NCBI GenBank assembly: GCA_958295665.1
Contig: OY282560.1
Span: 94,154,311 to 94,218,310, forward strand
Direction: 5' to 3'
DNA: 64,000 nucleotides
Source of the DNA: Tipula vernalis
Lineage: Eukaryota > Arthropoda > Insecta > Diptera > Tipulidae
The position numbers were made by a program, and so were the translations under genes. How positions within the stretch are numbered: position 1 is the first letter of the stretch; each line of letters starts with the position of its first letter. This document shows positions 45,915 through 56,642 of the stretch, one piece after another. The notes beneath the pieces are model-generated. The model saw only the letters and a program-made list of their open reading frames with translations, did not search any database and was not told where the DNA came from.

Positions 45915-46400
45915 CTCGTCCAAAAATTCACTATCACTTGCTCAAATTGTACTCTAGCAGTACAATAATTTATGGAAATAGTCTGGCAAACCATCAACTG
46001 CTGGTTGTCAAACAAGTGGATCTACAGTTGTATACGTACATAAAACGAACCAAAGGTGCAAAATGTGCACCCTATGAAGGAGAACCGGAGATACAAGTCA
46101 AGCTAATCTGCTTTACGGTGTCGTTTGTGCATAACACCAAATACTCCAATATAACACTGGTCAACGGTTGCTGCGGCTATAAGGTCAGCAGTGTTGTAAG
46201 TGCTAAGGCTTTGGACATGTGGCTGTGAGGTGCAGCATCCAATGCAAGTGTGTGAATTGCCCCAGATCACTCACATTCAGATGCCTACCCTAGGAATTAA
46301 GTCAAATAGTCCCTGTTAAATCCGGGAATTGTGGCGGAGAAAAACTGGGTAAGTTAAGCAAATCTAATCCGAAAAGTCTAAACAATGCTCAAATACAAAC
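45915..46400 (+). pseudogene. LINE ORF1 (Gag-like) with zinc-knuckle region
   Basis: Frame 45911-46228 gives a Gag-like stretch. In the next frame, 46185-46400 encodes FGHVAVRCSIQCKCVNCP and, further on, GNCGGE, degenerate CCHC knuckles of LINE ORF1. At least one frameshift and several stops. Directly followed on the same strand by the endonuclease of ORF2. Confidence 0.62.
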
Positions 46401-46477
46401 CGGGCCATGGGCCTTTAGACATTAACGTAATTCCTAATCCAACTAAATAAAATCAATTTCGTAGCACAATTCCTCCA

Positions 46478-47150
46478 ATGAAGATTTTCACCCACAACTG
46501 CAACAGCCTTATCAATATTGCCCGTCGCCAGGAGCTACTGATATTTTTAGAGAAGCAAAAATCTAGTATAGTATGCCCAAACGAGACCAGACTAAATGTC
46601 CGTCACTCCTTATTTTTATACAACTATATCATAGAACTAACTCAAACATCATCTCAAGAAATAGTTGAGTTGGTACCTCTGTACTTGTGGGGGAAGGAGA
46701 TGAATCTTTCCTTTTAGTCTCTTGTTATTTTGGCACTCACCCATGTGTCGTCGTTTGTGGCGACTTTCATGGGGCGGCTTAATACAGCCAATTCGGGAAC
46801 GTCAACATCCACTTCCACCCTGTGATAACACGCTTTGATGCGGTACTTGATCAGATGCATTGGCAAAGGAAGTGGACATTAACGAAGACGTCGCGGCATT
46901 GAACGAATTCTTCTGCGATTATGTGCCTGTGTTCTTTCATGTTTCGGATCGGGTCGACCTGTTCCAAAGTTCGGTCGGCGTGAGAATATTGGACTATAAA
47001 AATGCAGACTCGTTTTGCTTTAGACATGTTATCCACTATAAAATAGCTCCGTTCAAAGAACGGCCAATCGATTCAACTGTGGAAATCGAAGTTAACAAGC
47101 TCACAAAAATCATGGGCACAGCCACGGACCTGATCCCAGGAACTTCTAAA
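46478..47150 (+). pseudogene. LINE ORF2: AP endonuclease and linker to RT
   Basis: ATG at 46478 begins MKIFTHNCNSLINIARR, the N-terminal APE-type endonuclease motif with the metal-binding N; ET in PNETRLN supplies the E motif. A shifted frame at 46700-46790 gives GTHPCVVVCGDFHG (the GDFN motif). Frame 46860-47150 carries the linker before RT (RVDLFQSSVGVRILDYKNADSF...). No RT follows because the TATGATGG repeat block starts about 47170. I/LOA-like clade by resemblance. Dead copy. Confidence 0.72.
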
Positions 47151-47169
47151 GAAACAAGCACCATTCAAT

Positions 47170-48645
47170 TATGTTTTTACAGAATTCTTGGAAATGGGAT
47201 TCTAAAAAGGTTTTGGATGAAGTTGTGGAATATGCCCAAGTATGAGGAAACTTGTCTATTTCTTTAGCGATTATGATGAAATTTGACATGTGCGTTGGAA
47301 ATGGACTTCTAAAATGACTTTTGGATGAAGTTCTTGAATATGGCCAGTAAGGATAGAACTTGTCTATTTTTTAACGTATTTTAATGAATTTTATGAATTG
47401 GTATATATGATAGTACAATTGTGTGATGTTATGATTGTATAGGTGGTATGAGTGATTGGTATTATGTTATGATAGTGTGACGGTATGATTGTATATATGT
47501 AACAACGTATGATTGTATGATGGTATGACGGCACAATGGTATGATAATGTCATGGCCCGACAGTATGATGGTATGATGGTACGATGGTGCAACGTTACGA
47601 TGATATAATGGCATGAAGGTGTGGTGGATTGTATGATTTTATGATTGTTTAATGATATAGTTGTCATGGTGACATGATGCTATAATGGAATAATGGTGTG
47701 ATGGAATGATTGTTTACGGTTTTTTTCCTCTCTGAAACTCTGCAATCTGTTCTGGGGCTCTAGGCACTCCCAACTCTTTCACAGTTCCCTTTTAATGTCC
47801 TACCTTACGCAGTTAAGCCAAATCGAGGACGAACGCCTATAGACCCGTTTCTGTATAAACCACCTTGCTTCATGCCAACCTATAGTGCTGACATGAAAGA
47901 TGGGTCGGCCCATAGATTCTGCACTCTCAACAGGGGGTCATAGATGTGTTCATCTTCATCACCGAAAGTAATCAGATGATGAAAAATCCCTTTTTGCATC
48001 CCGCCCCTATAGGGATTCGAACCCGGTACCTCCCGATCCAACCGCCGCAGCTTTAACCACTGCGCCGTTTGCTCGGTTGTTTACGGTTATGACGGTACGT
48101 ATGCCGGTTTGATTGTACGTTGCTATTATGGTATGATGGTGAGTATGGTTTGAATTGAAATTGAGTTGGATTTGAGAGAGAAGTTAGGGTGGTTAGATAG
48201 AGTTGAGTTCATCAGCTTTCGAATCGAGTTAATTTTGGAATTGAGTTGACCAATAAGTGTGGAGTTCAGTAGAGGGTTGAGATTTGGGTCGACATAAGTT
48301 GAGTTGAAGTAGAGTTAGGATTTAGTTAGCTTGCGTTGGGCTTAAGTGAGTGGTTCGGTTAGGGAATTATTTTAAGGTTGATTTGGAGTTAGGTTGAGGG
48401 TTGATTTGAAAGTTGCCCATGGGTTGATTTGGTGATTGAGTTGATGGCTGGGTTGGCCGTTTATTTGGTGATTGTGCATAGGATTGTATTACGATTGAGA
48501 TAGAGGTTGAGTTGTTAATTGAGTTGAAGGTTAAGATGCAGTTTGGCTTAAGAGGTTCATTTCGGGATTGATTTGTGAGTTAAATTAATCAAGGCTGGAG
48601 TACTGATCACCTCAAGAAGTTTTAGCCCTCTATATTTGTTCATTG
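47170..48645 (+). repeat. TATGATGG/GAGTTGA simple-repeat family, copy 2, interrupted by a SINE
   Basis: Same order of parts as 14045-14595: GAAATTTGAC...GGAAATGG modules (about 47180, 47260, 47340), TATGATGG runs (47400-47705, 48090-48140), then GAGTTGAGTTGG-type sequence (48150-48600). The stretch 47722-48076 is a SINE inserted in it. Confidence 0.82.
47722..48076 (-). mobile_element. tRNA-derived SINE (about 355 bp)
   Basis: Read on the minus strand from 48076: a box A (GGCGCAGTGGTTAA) and, about 45 bases later, a box B (GGGTTCGAATCCC), the internal Pol III promoter of a tRNA, then an unrelated body and a short A-run at the 47722 end. Perfect 12-bp duplications TTGTTTACGGTT flank it (47710-47721, 48077-48088). 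SINEs rely on a LINE for retrotransposition. Confidence 0.93.
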
Positions 48646-48744
48646 GGAACAATTTGGAGGGCCATTATTTGATTAGACCCTTTAAAATGACTGCCTCGCA
48701 AAATTTGCCCAAACAACTTAATAACTAAATTGGTCGATAACTAA

Positions 48745-49351
48745 TGTAACGAAATCCCAACAGGGATTCCGTTAACAGACATGAGAATAGAGGTCTGATG
48801 TGGTATAGTAGCTGGCTAGAGCTCACGGTGCGGCGTGGAGTTTTTCAGACATATTCTCATGCTTGAATAACCGCATGATGAATAAAATTAAACGGGAAAA
48901 GGAATCGAAAACTATTTTGCCACAGCCTCAGCGGCTAAGAAAATAATAAACCAGGAGTGGTCGATCCTGAGTGACAGGTTCAATTCCAGGCGATCATCGC
49001 CGTGCGATGCTGTTTCCCAGTCGCGACGGCTACCGATGCCACTGAATGAGGGAAGGACGCCTGCATGACAATCCCAGCGACGACTCCCCGAAACGGAAAC
49101 CGTCACCCCAGCGCGACTAACTCATATGGCGTGCCGCCCTCCAACACAGCCTGTCCTCCTGGAGGAACGAACGGCATGCACGGAACAAGTATGGAAAAGG
49201 CCGGCCCGCCACATGATCATGCCTTACATTGTTCGATCAAATAAAAAAAAAATGTACGCGCACATATTTAGCTGCTTGCACATACCATAAAAGTAATACG
49301 ATTAACTATGTTCATAACAGAATATAGTCAATTAAACGTAAACCCGTTACA
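48745..49351 (+). repeat. Probable LTR of copy B
   Basis: TGTAACG and CGTTACA form short inverted ends. The early AATCCC...GGGATT pair would form a small hairpin and is kept in copy A. GC-rich compared with its surroundings. Confidence 0.6.
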
Positions 49352-50861
49352 CTGATTCGACTTTAAAATTTAAGTAACACGTTTCACCTTTTGATCAAAT
49401 AATAAAAAATACCACAAAAAAAAATTATTTCACTGAAAACCGTTAAAGCATCGAACCTGTAGCGGTTCACCCAATAATTCAAAATCACCCAATGAACCAC
49501 TACAACAAGCTTGCCGCATATTGGGTGCTACCTGTACAGCACATTGGGCAATAAGTCACCAACCAATTACTGACCGGCTTGTCCAAACACGAACAAAAAC
49601 ACATCACAATACACAAAATAAAATAAAATAATTTAGTCTGCTCTCGATCGTCAATAAGGTGTCATGTCGCCGACCTCACGCGGTGATAACATAACGTCAA
49701 TCAAAATGGTGGTGAAAAATAATAATTTAAAAATTAATTAAATAAATAAGAAACAAATTTTAAGCAATACATAAAATTTATCAAATTAGTTTAATTTGTG
49801 TTTAACATATTGTATAATAATTATATTATATTCTGTATATTTCAATAAACCACTTCAAAGCGGACAAGACGAAAAAATAGCGGAATTCAGAAAACGTACA
49901 AATCAACCAAAAGTGAAAGAAAACCAAAATTTTGCTCTGAATGGGGTGTTCACCAATTCGGTGCACCGCCACGAACCACAAAGCAAGCAAAAAAATCAAT
50001 ATATTTACAATATAATAAAAAAGAAGAACAGGCAAACCAAACTGTAACAAATTGAATTGAGGGTCAAAATTAAAAAAAAATCAAAGCACAATTTACGTTT
50101 ATCTGACGTGAAGAATTACAGTTTGTTTTGCCGTATTGGGATACCTTTACTGGTCCGTCCGACCACACCGCTACCAGCGCCGACGCAGGATCCCTCTCCA
50201 AATGGTTGCCATGCAACCACGGGCGGGAATACACCACCGTTAGCTGACGGGGTTGCAGCCGTAGACATTGAACTATTTATAACGTGTAGTTGACCACGCC
50301 AAGGAATTTATGTACACTATAAGTGTAGCCGCCCTTGGTAATGGCTGGATAATAACGGTCGATTATCACCCGATCAAACACAAATGTTTTTATGTTTTTT
50401 TAAATCAATGGTCTTTAACACAATACACTATCATAGTTTATGTAATTAAGCAATACTCATACGAAACAAACGTAATCAAATTAAAAAGACAAGCTTTTCT
50501 ATATTAGGTTTTTTTTCGATTTATTTTATGTACAACGAACCAAAAAAAAAATCAGATGTTTATATTTTTTTTTTGATAACCATCTGTTACAATTTCAATT
50601 AGAGTTTTTTTACTCTCGTGTTATTTATTTTTATTTAACTTCAAATATTTTGTACATAAACCAAAAATCAGTCTATAAATATGAATGAATAAAATATATA
50701 AACACTACGACTTTAATCTCGAAAGACAAAATAATGCACCACTCACTAATGAGCTCCCGTTTTGAAATCCAAAACCAGACTAAAAAATTATCTACTATTT
50801 GTTCCTTAAAAAAAAAAAAAATATCAGTAGATTTTTCCTCCTCTTCTTTCTTGTTTTAGTA

Positions 50862-50990
50862 TCGTTTTCGCTTTGCTCGTTGTATCTGTGCACTTGTTTC
50901 ATGTTTTTTTTTTTATTTGTTGTAATTTTATGTTTCATTTATTTATATATGTATCGTGTACACAAATACAACGAGCAAAACGAAAATCGA
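50862..50990 (+). repeat. Conserved inverted repeat (hairpin) in copy B
   Basis: Arms around 50866-50898 and 50952-50985 pair over about 33 bases. The same hairpin is in copy A with matched substitutions (GCTCG/CGAGC here, ACTCG/CGAGT there). Confidence 0.7.
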
Positions 50991-51090
50991 TGAGGAACAT
51001 ATGTATATATTTATTCTCGCCGTCACCTCGGACTCATGTCGAATACACAGATCGGTTTATTCCCCCATTCAGACCCTGTTGTACGACTGA

Positions 51091-51660
51091 GCGCTCCAAG
51101 AGCGATCAATGATCAATCACTGTGATGCTCTCTTATACCTCACCGTGATCATCACTTTATACCATATTTCGTAAAAAAAGCACGAAAAAAATGCGAACAT
51201 TGTAATTTACTACATGAAAAACAAATTAAAGAAAGCTGAAGATTTCTTTTTTTTTGCTTTATACTTCTGTCTCATGTTTTTAACGTGCCATCTCAAACAA
51301 AATTTCTCGATTGCTCACGCAAAGTACAACTGGGGAGCAATTACAATAAACGCGCCAACGAATACACAAACAAAAGGAATATTCCAGAAAAGTTGCACAA
51401 ATTAATATATAACAGCGACTATATCACTCATTAAATTATAAAAATCAATGTATGCCTGGTTTTTCTAATAGTTAAAATATAGTAACTATGGTTACATTGA
51501 TTATATAAGCCTTTGTATAATCGATTATATAAACATTTGTAAAATGTAGTAGCATAATTAAAATCGTGTAGGCTTAGCAAATTTGAAATTTGACAAAAGA
51601 AAAAACAACAATTCTGTTTATATATGTCAGTTTCCAGTTATCGACTTCAATAAATCCAAA
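51091..51660. other. Upstream region of the Crypton gene
   Basis: AT-rich, no separate gene seen. The open frame of the recombinase extends back to 51583 without an ATG. Confidence 0.4.
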
Positions 51661-52881
51661 ATGGATCGTTTCGGGAATAATTCTTTACAAATAATTGATG
51701 AAATGATCGAAAACAACAAGCCGGCAAATACAAAAAAAACTCACGAATATGTTTTAAGACAATTTAATCAATTTTGTAATGTGCGAAAGTACCAGTTGGA
51801 TGAAAATACAACCAACGAAGAACTCGCCCTAATTCTAAAAGATTGGGCTTTAAACATGCGGAAACAAGATGGCACGGAGTATAAGGAAGGAGTAGTTAAA
51901 ACAATTTGGAATATTACCGCTAAAATGGTGCACCAGAAATATTTTACGCAATTTAAGCGAACCATTGACCCATTTAAAGATGTAGTGTTTCAAGCCGCGG
52001 TAAATGCGAAAAATTCGAAAAGAAGAGTACTTCAGGCTATTCCGACGAAACGAAAAATCAGCTCAACGGCGTTAGTGGCTGATGAAATCAGCAAAATTTT
52101 GGATACATTTGACGAAAACACGCCCTCCGGTCTGCAACGTAAATTTTATCAAATTGCTGCTGTGGAACTCGCTTGGCGTGGAGGTGAATCAGTTTCGTGC
52201 CTTTTAGACTATTTTACAGATGAAAAAGATAATTTCGGGAAAGAAACAGGACGTATCGAATATAACACGGTTTTCTCTAAAACCGCCCAAGGAGGAAATC
52301 AGCGAACAGCTGAAAGTAAATGGTTAACTACAAATGCAGAAAACATAAATCATTGCCCTGTCCGATTATATAGAAAAATGATGTCGAAACGGACCAAAAG
52401 CATTAAAACTAATCGTTTATTTCTTACTGTGAATAAAGACTGGAATAAATATCCGGATAGTTGCTGGTACAAAAATATTCCGCTCGGAGTAAACGAACTC
52501 AGTAAATGGACAAAACAAGGTGCATCATCTATAGGAATAGACACAAAAAGAGTAAAAATAACCAACCACTCGAATAGATCAACCGCTGTTAGCGAATTAT
52601 CAAGTGCTGGCACAAGCGTTCAGGAAATAATAAAAATTACAGGCCACACCTCAGCCAATTCCATTCAACCATACCTTCAACTAAACGAAAAACATCACAA
52701 CAGCATAATTTCAAATTTAAGGAAAGATACAACCTTAATTAAAGAAGAACCGCCTTCTTCCGTAGAAGAACCGTCTTCTTCCTTAAAAGAACCGTCTTCT
52801 TCCTTAAAGGAACCGTCTTCTCAACCGTCTAATTCAGCAACAAATATCTATAATAATTGTACATTTATTTATAATTATTAA
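51661..52881 (+). CDS. Crypton tyrosine recombinase, intact
   Basis: A 406-residue protein from ATG 51661; the frame upstream to 51583 has no other ATG. Residues 25-115 are a helical SAM-like core-binding domain and 165-350 the catalytic domain. All six residues of the tyrosine-recombinase site are visible: R173 (AWRGGE), K207 (FSKTAQGG), H303 and R306 (NHSNRST), H329 (ITGHTS) and the nucleophile Y338 (IQPYLQ). The CPVRLY and TGHTS contexts are those of animal Cryptons and of the host proteins derived from them. The C-terminus has near-perfect repeats of EPSSSLK (about residues 362-390). Cryptons move as a circle by recombining short direct repeats, without an RNA step. No introns or breaks. 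Confidence 0.93.
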   Translation: MDRFGNNSLQIIDEMIENNKPANTKKTHEYVLRQFNQFCNVRKYQLDENTTNEELALILKDWALNMRKQDGTEYKEGVVKTIWNITAKMVHQKYFTQFKRTIDPFKDVVFQAAVNAKNSKRRVLQAIPTKRKISSTALVADEISKILDTFDENTPSGLQRKFYQIAAVELAWRGGESVSCLLDYFTDEKDNFGKETGRIEYNTVFSKTAQGGNQRTAESKWLTTNAENINHCPVRLYRKMMSKRTKSIKTNRLFLTVNKDWNKYPDSCWYKNIPLGVNELSKWTKQGASSIGIDTKRVKITNHSNRSTAVSELSSAGTSVQEIIKITGHTSANSIQPYLQLNEKHHNSIISNLRKDTTLIKEEPPSSVEEPSSSLKEPSSSLKEPSSQPSNSATNIYNNCTFIYNY

Positions 52882-52938
52882 AATTGTAACTTTTCTATTT
52901 AAATTTATTGTTTTCTTTATTCAAGATATAGTCTCCTG

Positions 52939-53074
52939 TATACCACACGACAATGGATAATTTTCTCTTATTTCGACGTATTGCCTTTGCAAAACACCAC
53001 TCGACCTTCGGTCTCGTGGTGTTTCAGGCAATACGTCTCGTATAATCGAAAATTTTCGATCGTCTTGTGGTATA
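52939..53074. repeat. Near-palindromic hairpin, 136 bp, 3' of the Crypton
   Basis: TATACCACACGAC...GTCTTGTGGTATA ends with a nested GC-rich hairpin whose tip is CGACC-TTCG-GGTCTCG-like (CACCACTCGACC / GTCTCGTGGTG). Flanking TA suggests a small MITE, or a palindromic end of something longer. Confidence 0.8.
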
Positions 53075-53213
53075 ACATACGAATATATTCTCCGTACATG
53101 ATTTACACATACACGCAAATATAATTCAAACTGAGTGCATAACAGGAATAATAAAAACAATATTACAAATTTGTTTTATGTTTCGTTTAGATTGCATGGT
53201 TAAAACAAAATAT

Positions 53214-53656
53214 TGTGACGGTGACACCTAGTGTGTAATAGAAGAAGTTATACTAATAGCTCAATGTTTAACTGTACTAAAATGGAATTTTCCATAATAA
53301 AATTGTTCTACACTATTCTAACTAGAAAAATTATGAGCTTTCTAGAAGTTTGGTTTGTGTATATAAAAAGGCGAACGAAGTCGAATTAAATCAGTAATAT
53401 TTGGTAAGCGATAGAGTAAAGATTAAAATGGAATTAAAAAGTGAATTAAAAAGTGATTTTGTGGAAATAAAAATTATAAGTGAACAGTAAAATTTGAGAA
53501 TAATTTATATAAAGTGATTTTGTGAATTTTTATTGATAAACTGTGTTGTAATAAATTTTGTGAAATAAATAAATTCGTTGGAGATAAATTAAATTGATTT
53601 TGTATTATTCACAATCCAGTGATACGAACCTTGAGTGACAAGGCAAAAGCGTAACA
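53214..53656 (+). mobile_element. Solo LTR, ATAY-target family, copy 3
   Basis: TGTGACGGTGACACC...GCGTAACA, 443 bp, flanked by ATAT (53210-53213, 53657-53660). TATAAAAAGGCG at about 53362 is a TATA box in LTR sense, which fixes the orientation of the family. Same family as 19528-19998 and 23684-24140 (both minus). Confidence 0.9.
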
Positions 53657-53660
53657 ATAT

Positions 53661-54229
53661 GTTTATCGACACAAAATATTTTGAACCATTTTAGACATCT
53701 TACGTACACTAGTAAAACTAAAGATAAATTTAGCAAGTTTATTTTAATTTGTCAGAGCCAACTTTGATGAATTTTTCAAAATGAAAGTTCGAAGAAATAT
53801 ATTTTAGAAATAATTTAATTTTAATATTTCTGCAATTAATATTTACTTAATACCAATATGGCCTTCTTGTAAATTGTTCTTAAAGATATGTAGACAACTT
53901 TTATATAAACATTTTATAATATTTTCCTTTTTTCATTGAAAAACTTGAACCTAAAAAACACCATTTTTACTATGGATTCCTATGGAAATGAGTGAAAAGT
54001 TATACCACTAAAAAAGCTTCTAAAAAATACGTCATTAGGATTATGGCTCTATACTCTCTCTTCTCTGATGACGGTCGTAACACTAAGTGGAAAAGATTTA
54101 ATTTTGTTCGGTTTAGCAATTGGAATAACAACTGCCTTTTTCTATTGATCTTTAAAGTAGATCATCTTGAAACATCCTTTGAAAAGAATGGTTAAATATA
54201 TCAGTGCTTTGCGTGAAAGCTAATTATAA
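53661..54229. other. Non-coding stretch
   Basis: AT-rich; nothing recognised. Confidence 0.45.
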
Positions 54230-55260
54230 AGCTTATTATTAAGTTTATCTATAGCCGGAGATTTTGTGTTCTTTAAACATGTGATTAAGGGCGCAATTTC
54301 ATTAAGTTTCGTGTATTGAGCAATGTCAGATTGACGATCACAATTATTAAGGGCTGCTATTGCTGCGTTAACGGTTGAAATGGTTACTCGATCTGAATAG
54401 AATCAGTTATACTGTTGTCCGATTTATTAGACGAATTTAATAGTTGATTCCGGCTATTATTCCATTATACGTTAACAGCTGCACTAACTTGCTGTGTTAA
54501 AGAGTTAACAATGGATTAAAGTACAATGTCTCTGGTTCGTTGCCATTTCGTTCGGATGAAATTTCTGACATAAATTTAACATTTCAATATTTCTGACATT
54601 TATTATAAATTTTGTCAATATTTAAGTTGCTGCTTTTAATATTATTTTGGATATGGTGCGTATATAAGCACCAATCAGCACTATTATAATTATAAATTAT
54701 GTTTGCAGGCGAATTGTTAGATATTGAGTGAAATATATGAAAAGTTACTAGCAGATGGTCAGATGACAACGCGACAGCAATTGATAGTTGAGAAACTTGA
54801 AGAGCACTGTTAGTTACCACAATGTCTAACGTAGATCGTGATTTTTTTGAAGAAGTATTACAATATGTGTATAGGTTGGTGGATGGAGAATTTTAAATGA
54901 CTTTTTTTGCATTTCAGCATAAAGGAAATTTCCCGCTGTATTTGCTTTTAGGCAATCCCTAAAGAAATTGAAGAAAGAAGAATCGAAGTTGCCACATAAG
55001 AAATAATTTTTTTTAAGTAATGTAGCCAATTGAATATCAGACCTAAACTAATTCATAACTTGTTGTGATTTTGACCCAGGAAAATAAATTGCTACGAGAT
55101 TAATATAAGTTTTGCCTATTTTAATACGTACACCAATTGATTCAATCACCTCTATATTAATAATGAATAATACCTTTGCGAATTACGATGGACACAAGCG
55201 ATTATTACTCGCACAACCAGGTTTCATTGATAAGCGCAACAACAATTGATCTAGAATAAA
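54230..55260 (-). pseudogene. Jockey-like LINE ORF2: endonuclease and RT start
   Basis: On the minus strand, in order: ALINETWL (about 55240), IESIGVRIKIGKTYINLVAIYFPG (about 55130-55065), YFLCGNFDS (GDFN motif, about 55000), ILHPPTYTH (about 54890), ALSSDHLLVTFHI (SDH motif, about 54780-54745), then LITCLKNTKSPAIDKL (about 54290-54240), the start of the RT domain. The motifs are those of the APE endonuclease of Jockey-clade LINEs. At least three frame changes and several stops. Truncated before the RT palm. Confidence 0.82.
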
Positions 55261-55481
55261 GTTAAAAAATTCGATGAAGCAGTTACGGTGCTGTAAAGTG
55301 GTTTACATATGTGATCCCGAACTGATGTTTTGTGTAATGATTGATGTAGATGCTTAACAATCGGAAAATATTGATAATTTTAGAACAAAATGATTACTCC
55401 TTACATTGGGTTTTACAGGATTCCTCAAAGTTTGTCTGTAATCAATATAATTTTCCCTTTTTGGCCTCCCTAGTGTGCCAA

Positions 55482-55897
55482 TTAACTTCGGATCATCACA
55501 ATGTGGACAGCTCTTGGAAGAAGGAGTTCGAACTGTTGTGAACTACATATATATATGTTTCTAATAACAAGGTACGTTTGATTTTTAATTAAAACAGGTG
55601 AGATTTTTGATTTTTTCCGCGTTGAAATTTCACTTAAATTTTTAAGCACTATGTCAACATCTTTTTCATTTCTTAAAACATTAAACCACTTTGTAACATC
55701 CACATTTGGAATAGGTCATTATCTTCCTCATCATCCACTGAAATGGTAGATAGATCATTGAAAGCAATTTTATGTTTCTTACTCGTTTGTTCTAAGCAAA
55801 ATGTTGAAACATTATTAATTGTTCTTTTTGATATCTGAACAAATTTGGTGTAATTTGTACAAACTTTTTTTGTCGCTGGATCAGGAGATGAAATCAC
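55482..55897 (-). other. Two overlapping minus-strand frames, unknown
   Basis: Frames 55673-55897 (rich in Thr/Asn/Asp, ISVDDEEDND) and 55482-55703 follow one another with a shift. They lie upstream, in element sense, of the Jockey-like fragment, so they may be its ORF1, but no zinc knuckles are seen. No assignment. Confidence 0.25.
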
Positions 55898-56260
55898 AAA
55901 AAGACCACAGGCAGAACCGATTCATGAACTGTTTATTTTTAAATTAATTTTAAGTAAAACAATGTAATTTAATAATGTACAATTTTATATTTGAACCATA
56001 AATATAAATTTACTTCTAATTGTTATCGCTATGAAGATCGCTTTATAATTAACCAAAAAGTTAATATCATCAAAATTTTCTCAACTTGGTTTTGCCCGGG
56101 AAAACAACTTTCCAAAACCAGTTCATGGTTGTAAGCCACTGAACAAAATTTATATGAATTTTCTTATGACATCTCTTATAATAAATAATAACATTAAAAT
56201 TTGCTTGAAGAGACATCTAACAATGAATAGATGAATTACGCTTATCTAATACACATATTA
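55898..56260. other. AT-rich flank of the Helitron
   Basis: No gene recognised. Confidence 0.45.
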
Positions 56261-56642
56261 CTAGGGGTGACCTGTGCAATTGCACAATTTTATTATTAAT
56301 TTGTTTCTTTATTTCTAAATTTCTGTTGCTCGCGGACTCCCAACTCATTTTTATTCAAATTTGAATTTTTAGAGGCAGCCAGTAGCAGCAGCAAAAACAA
56401 ACATATTTTTTAAATAAAACTGTTTAATAATTTCAAAAATTAAATTAAGTGTTTTATTTATTATTATTATTATTTATATTTGAATTCCGCTACGGGACCC
56501 AAATTTTCACTCCAAATTTGACTCTTGCGCGTCTTCGAAGACGTACATTTGTAGGTCCGTTTTTCGTATCGAAAATCTGGAAAAGGTGAATTATTTAGGA
56601 ACAAAATTTAAACTTTATTAAATAGAATATGTACTTACATAA

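Larger units (their letters stand above)
48745..51090 (+). mobile_element. Non-coding LTR-type element, copy B (plus strand)
   Basis: Inverted homologue of 10858-13027. The probable 5' LTR is 48745-49351 (607 bp), TGTAACG...CGTTACA, with AATAAAATTA inside. CTGATTC follows in both copies, perhaps a primer-site remnant. The internal region has short conserved blocks only; one frame (50057-50293) covers the VRPTTPLPAPTQDPS block but is shifted in copy A. The 3' LTR is not visible before the Crypton. Confidence 0.7.

Noticed and set aside
48005..48070. tRNA gene on the minus strand
   Set aside because: Boxes A and B are present but there is no acceptor-stem pairing evident, and the unit is a 355-bp insertion with 12-bp duplications, so it is a SINE.
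49796..50050. Overlapping 83- and 74-residue ORFs in copy B
   Set aside because: The matching stretch of copy A has stops and indels in these frames.
50799..50993. Phe-rich small ORF
   Set aside because: Runs through poly-A/T and the hairpin of copy B; not conserved in copy A.
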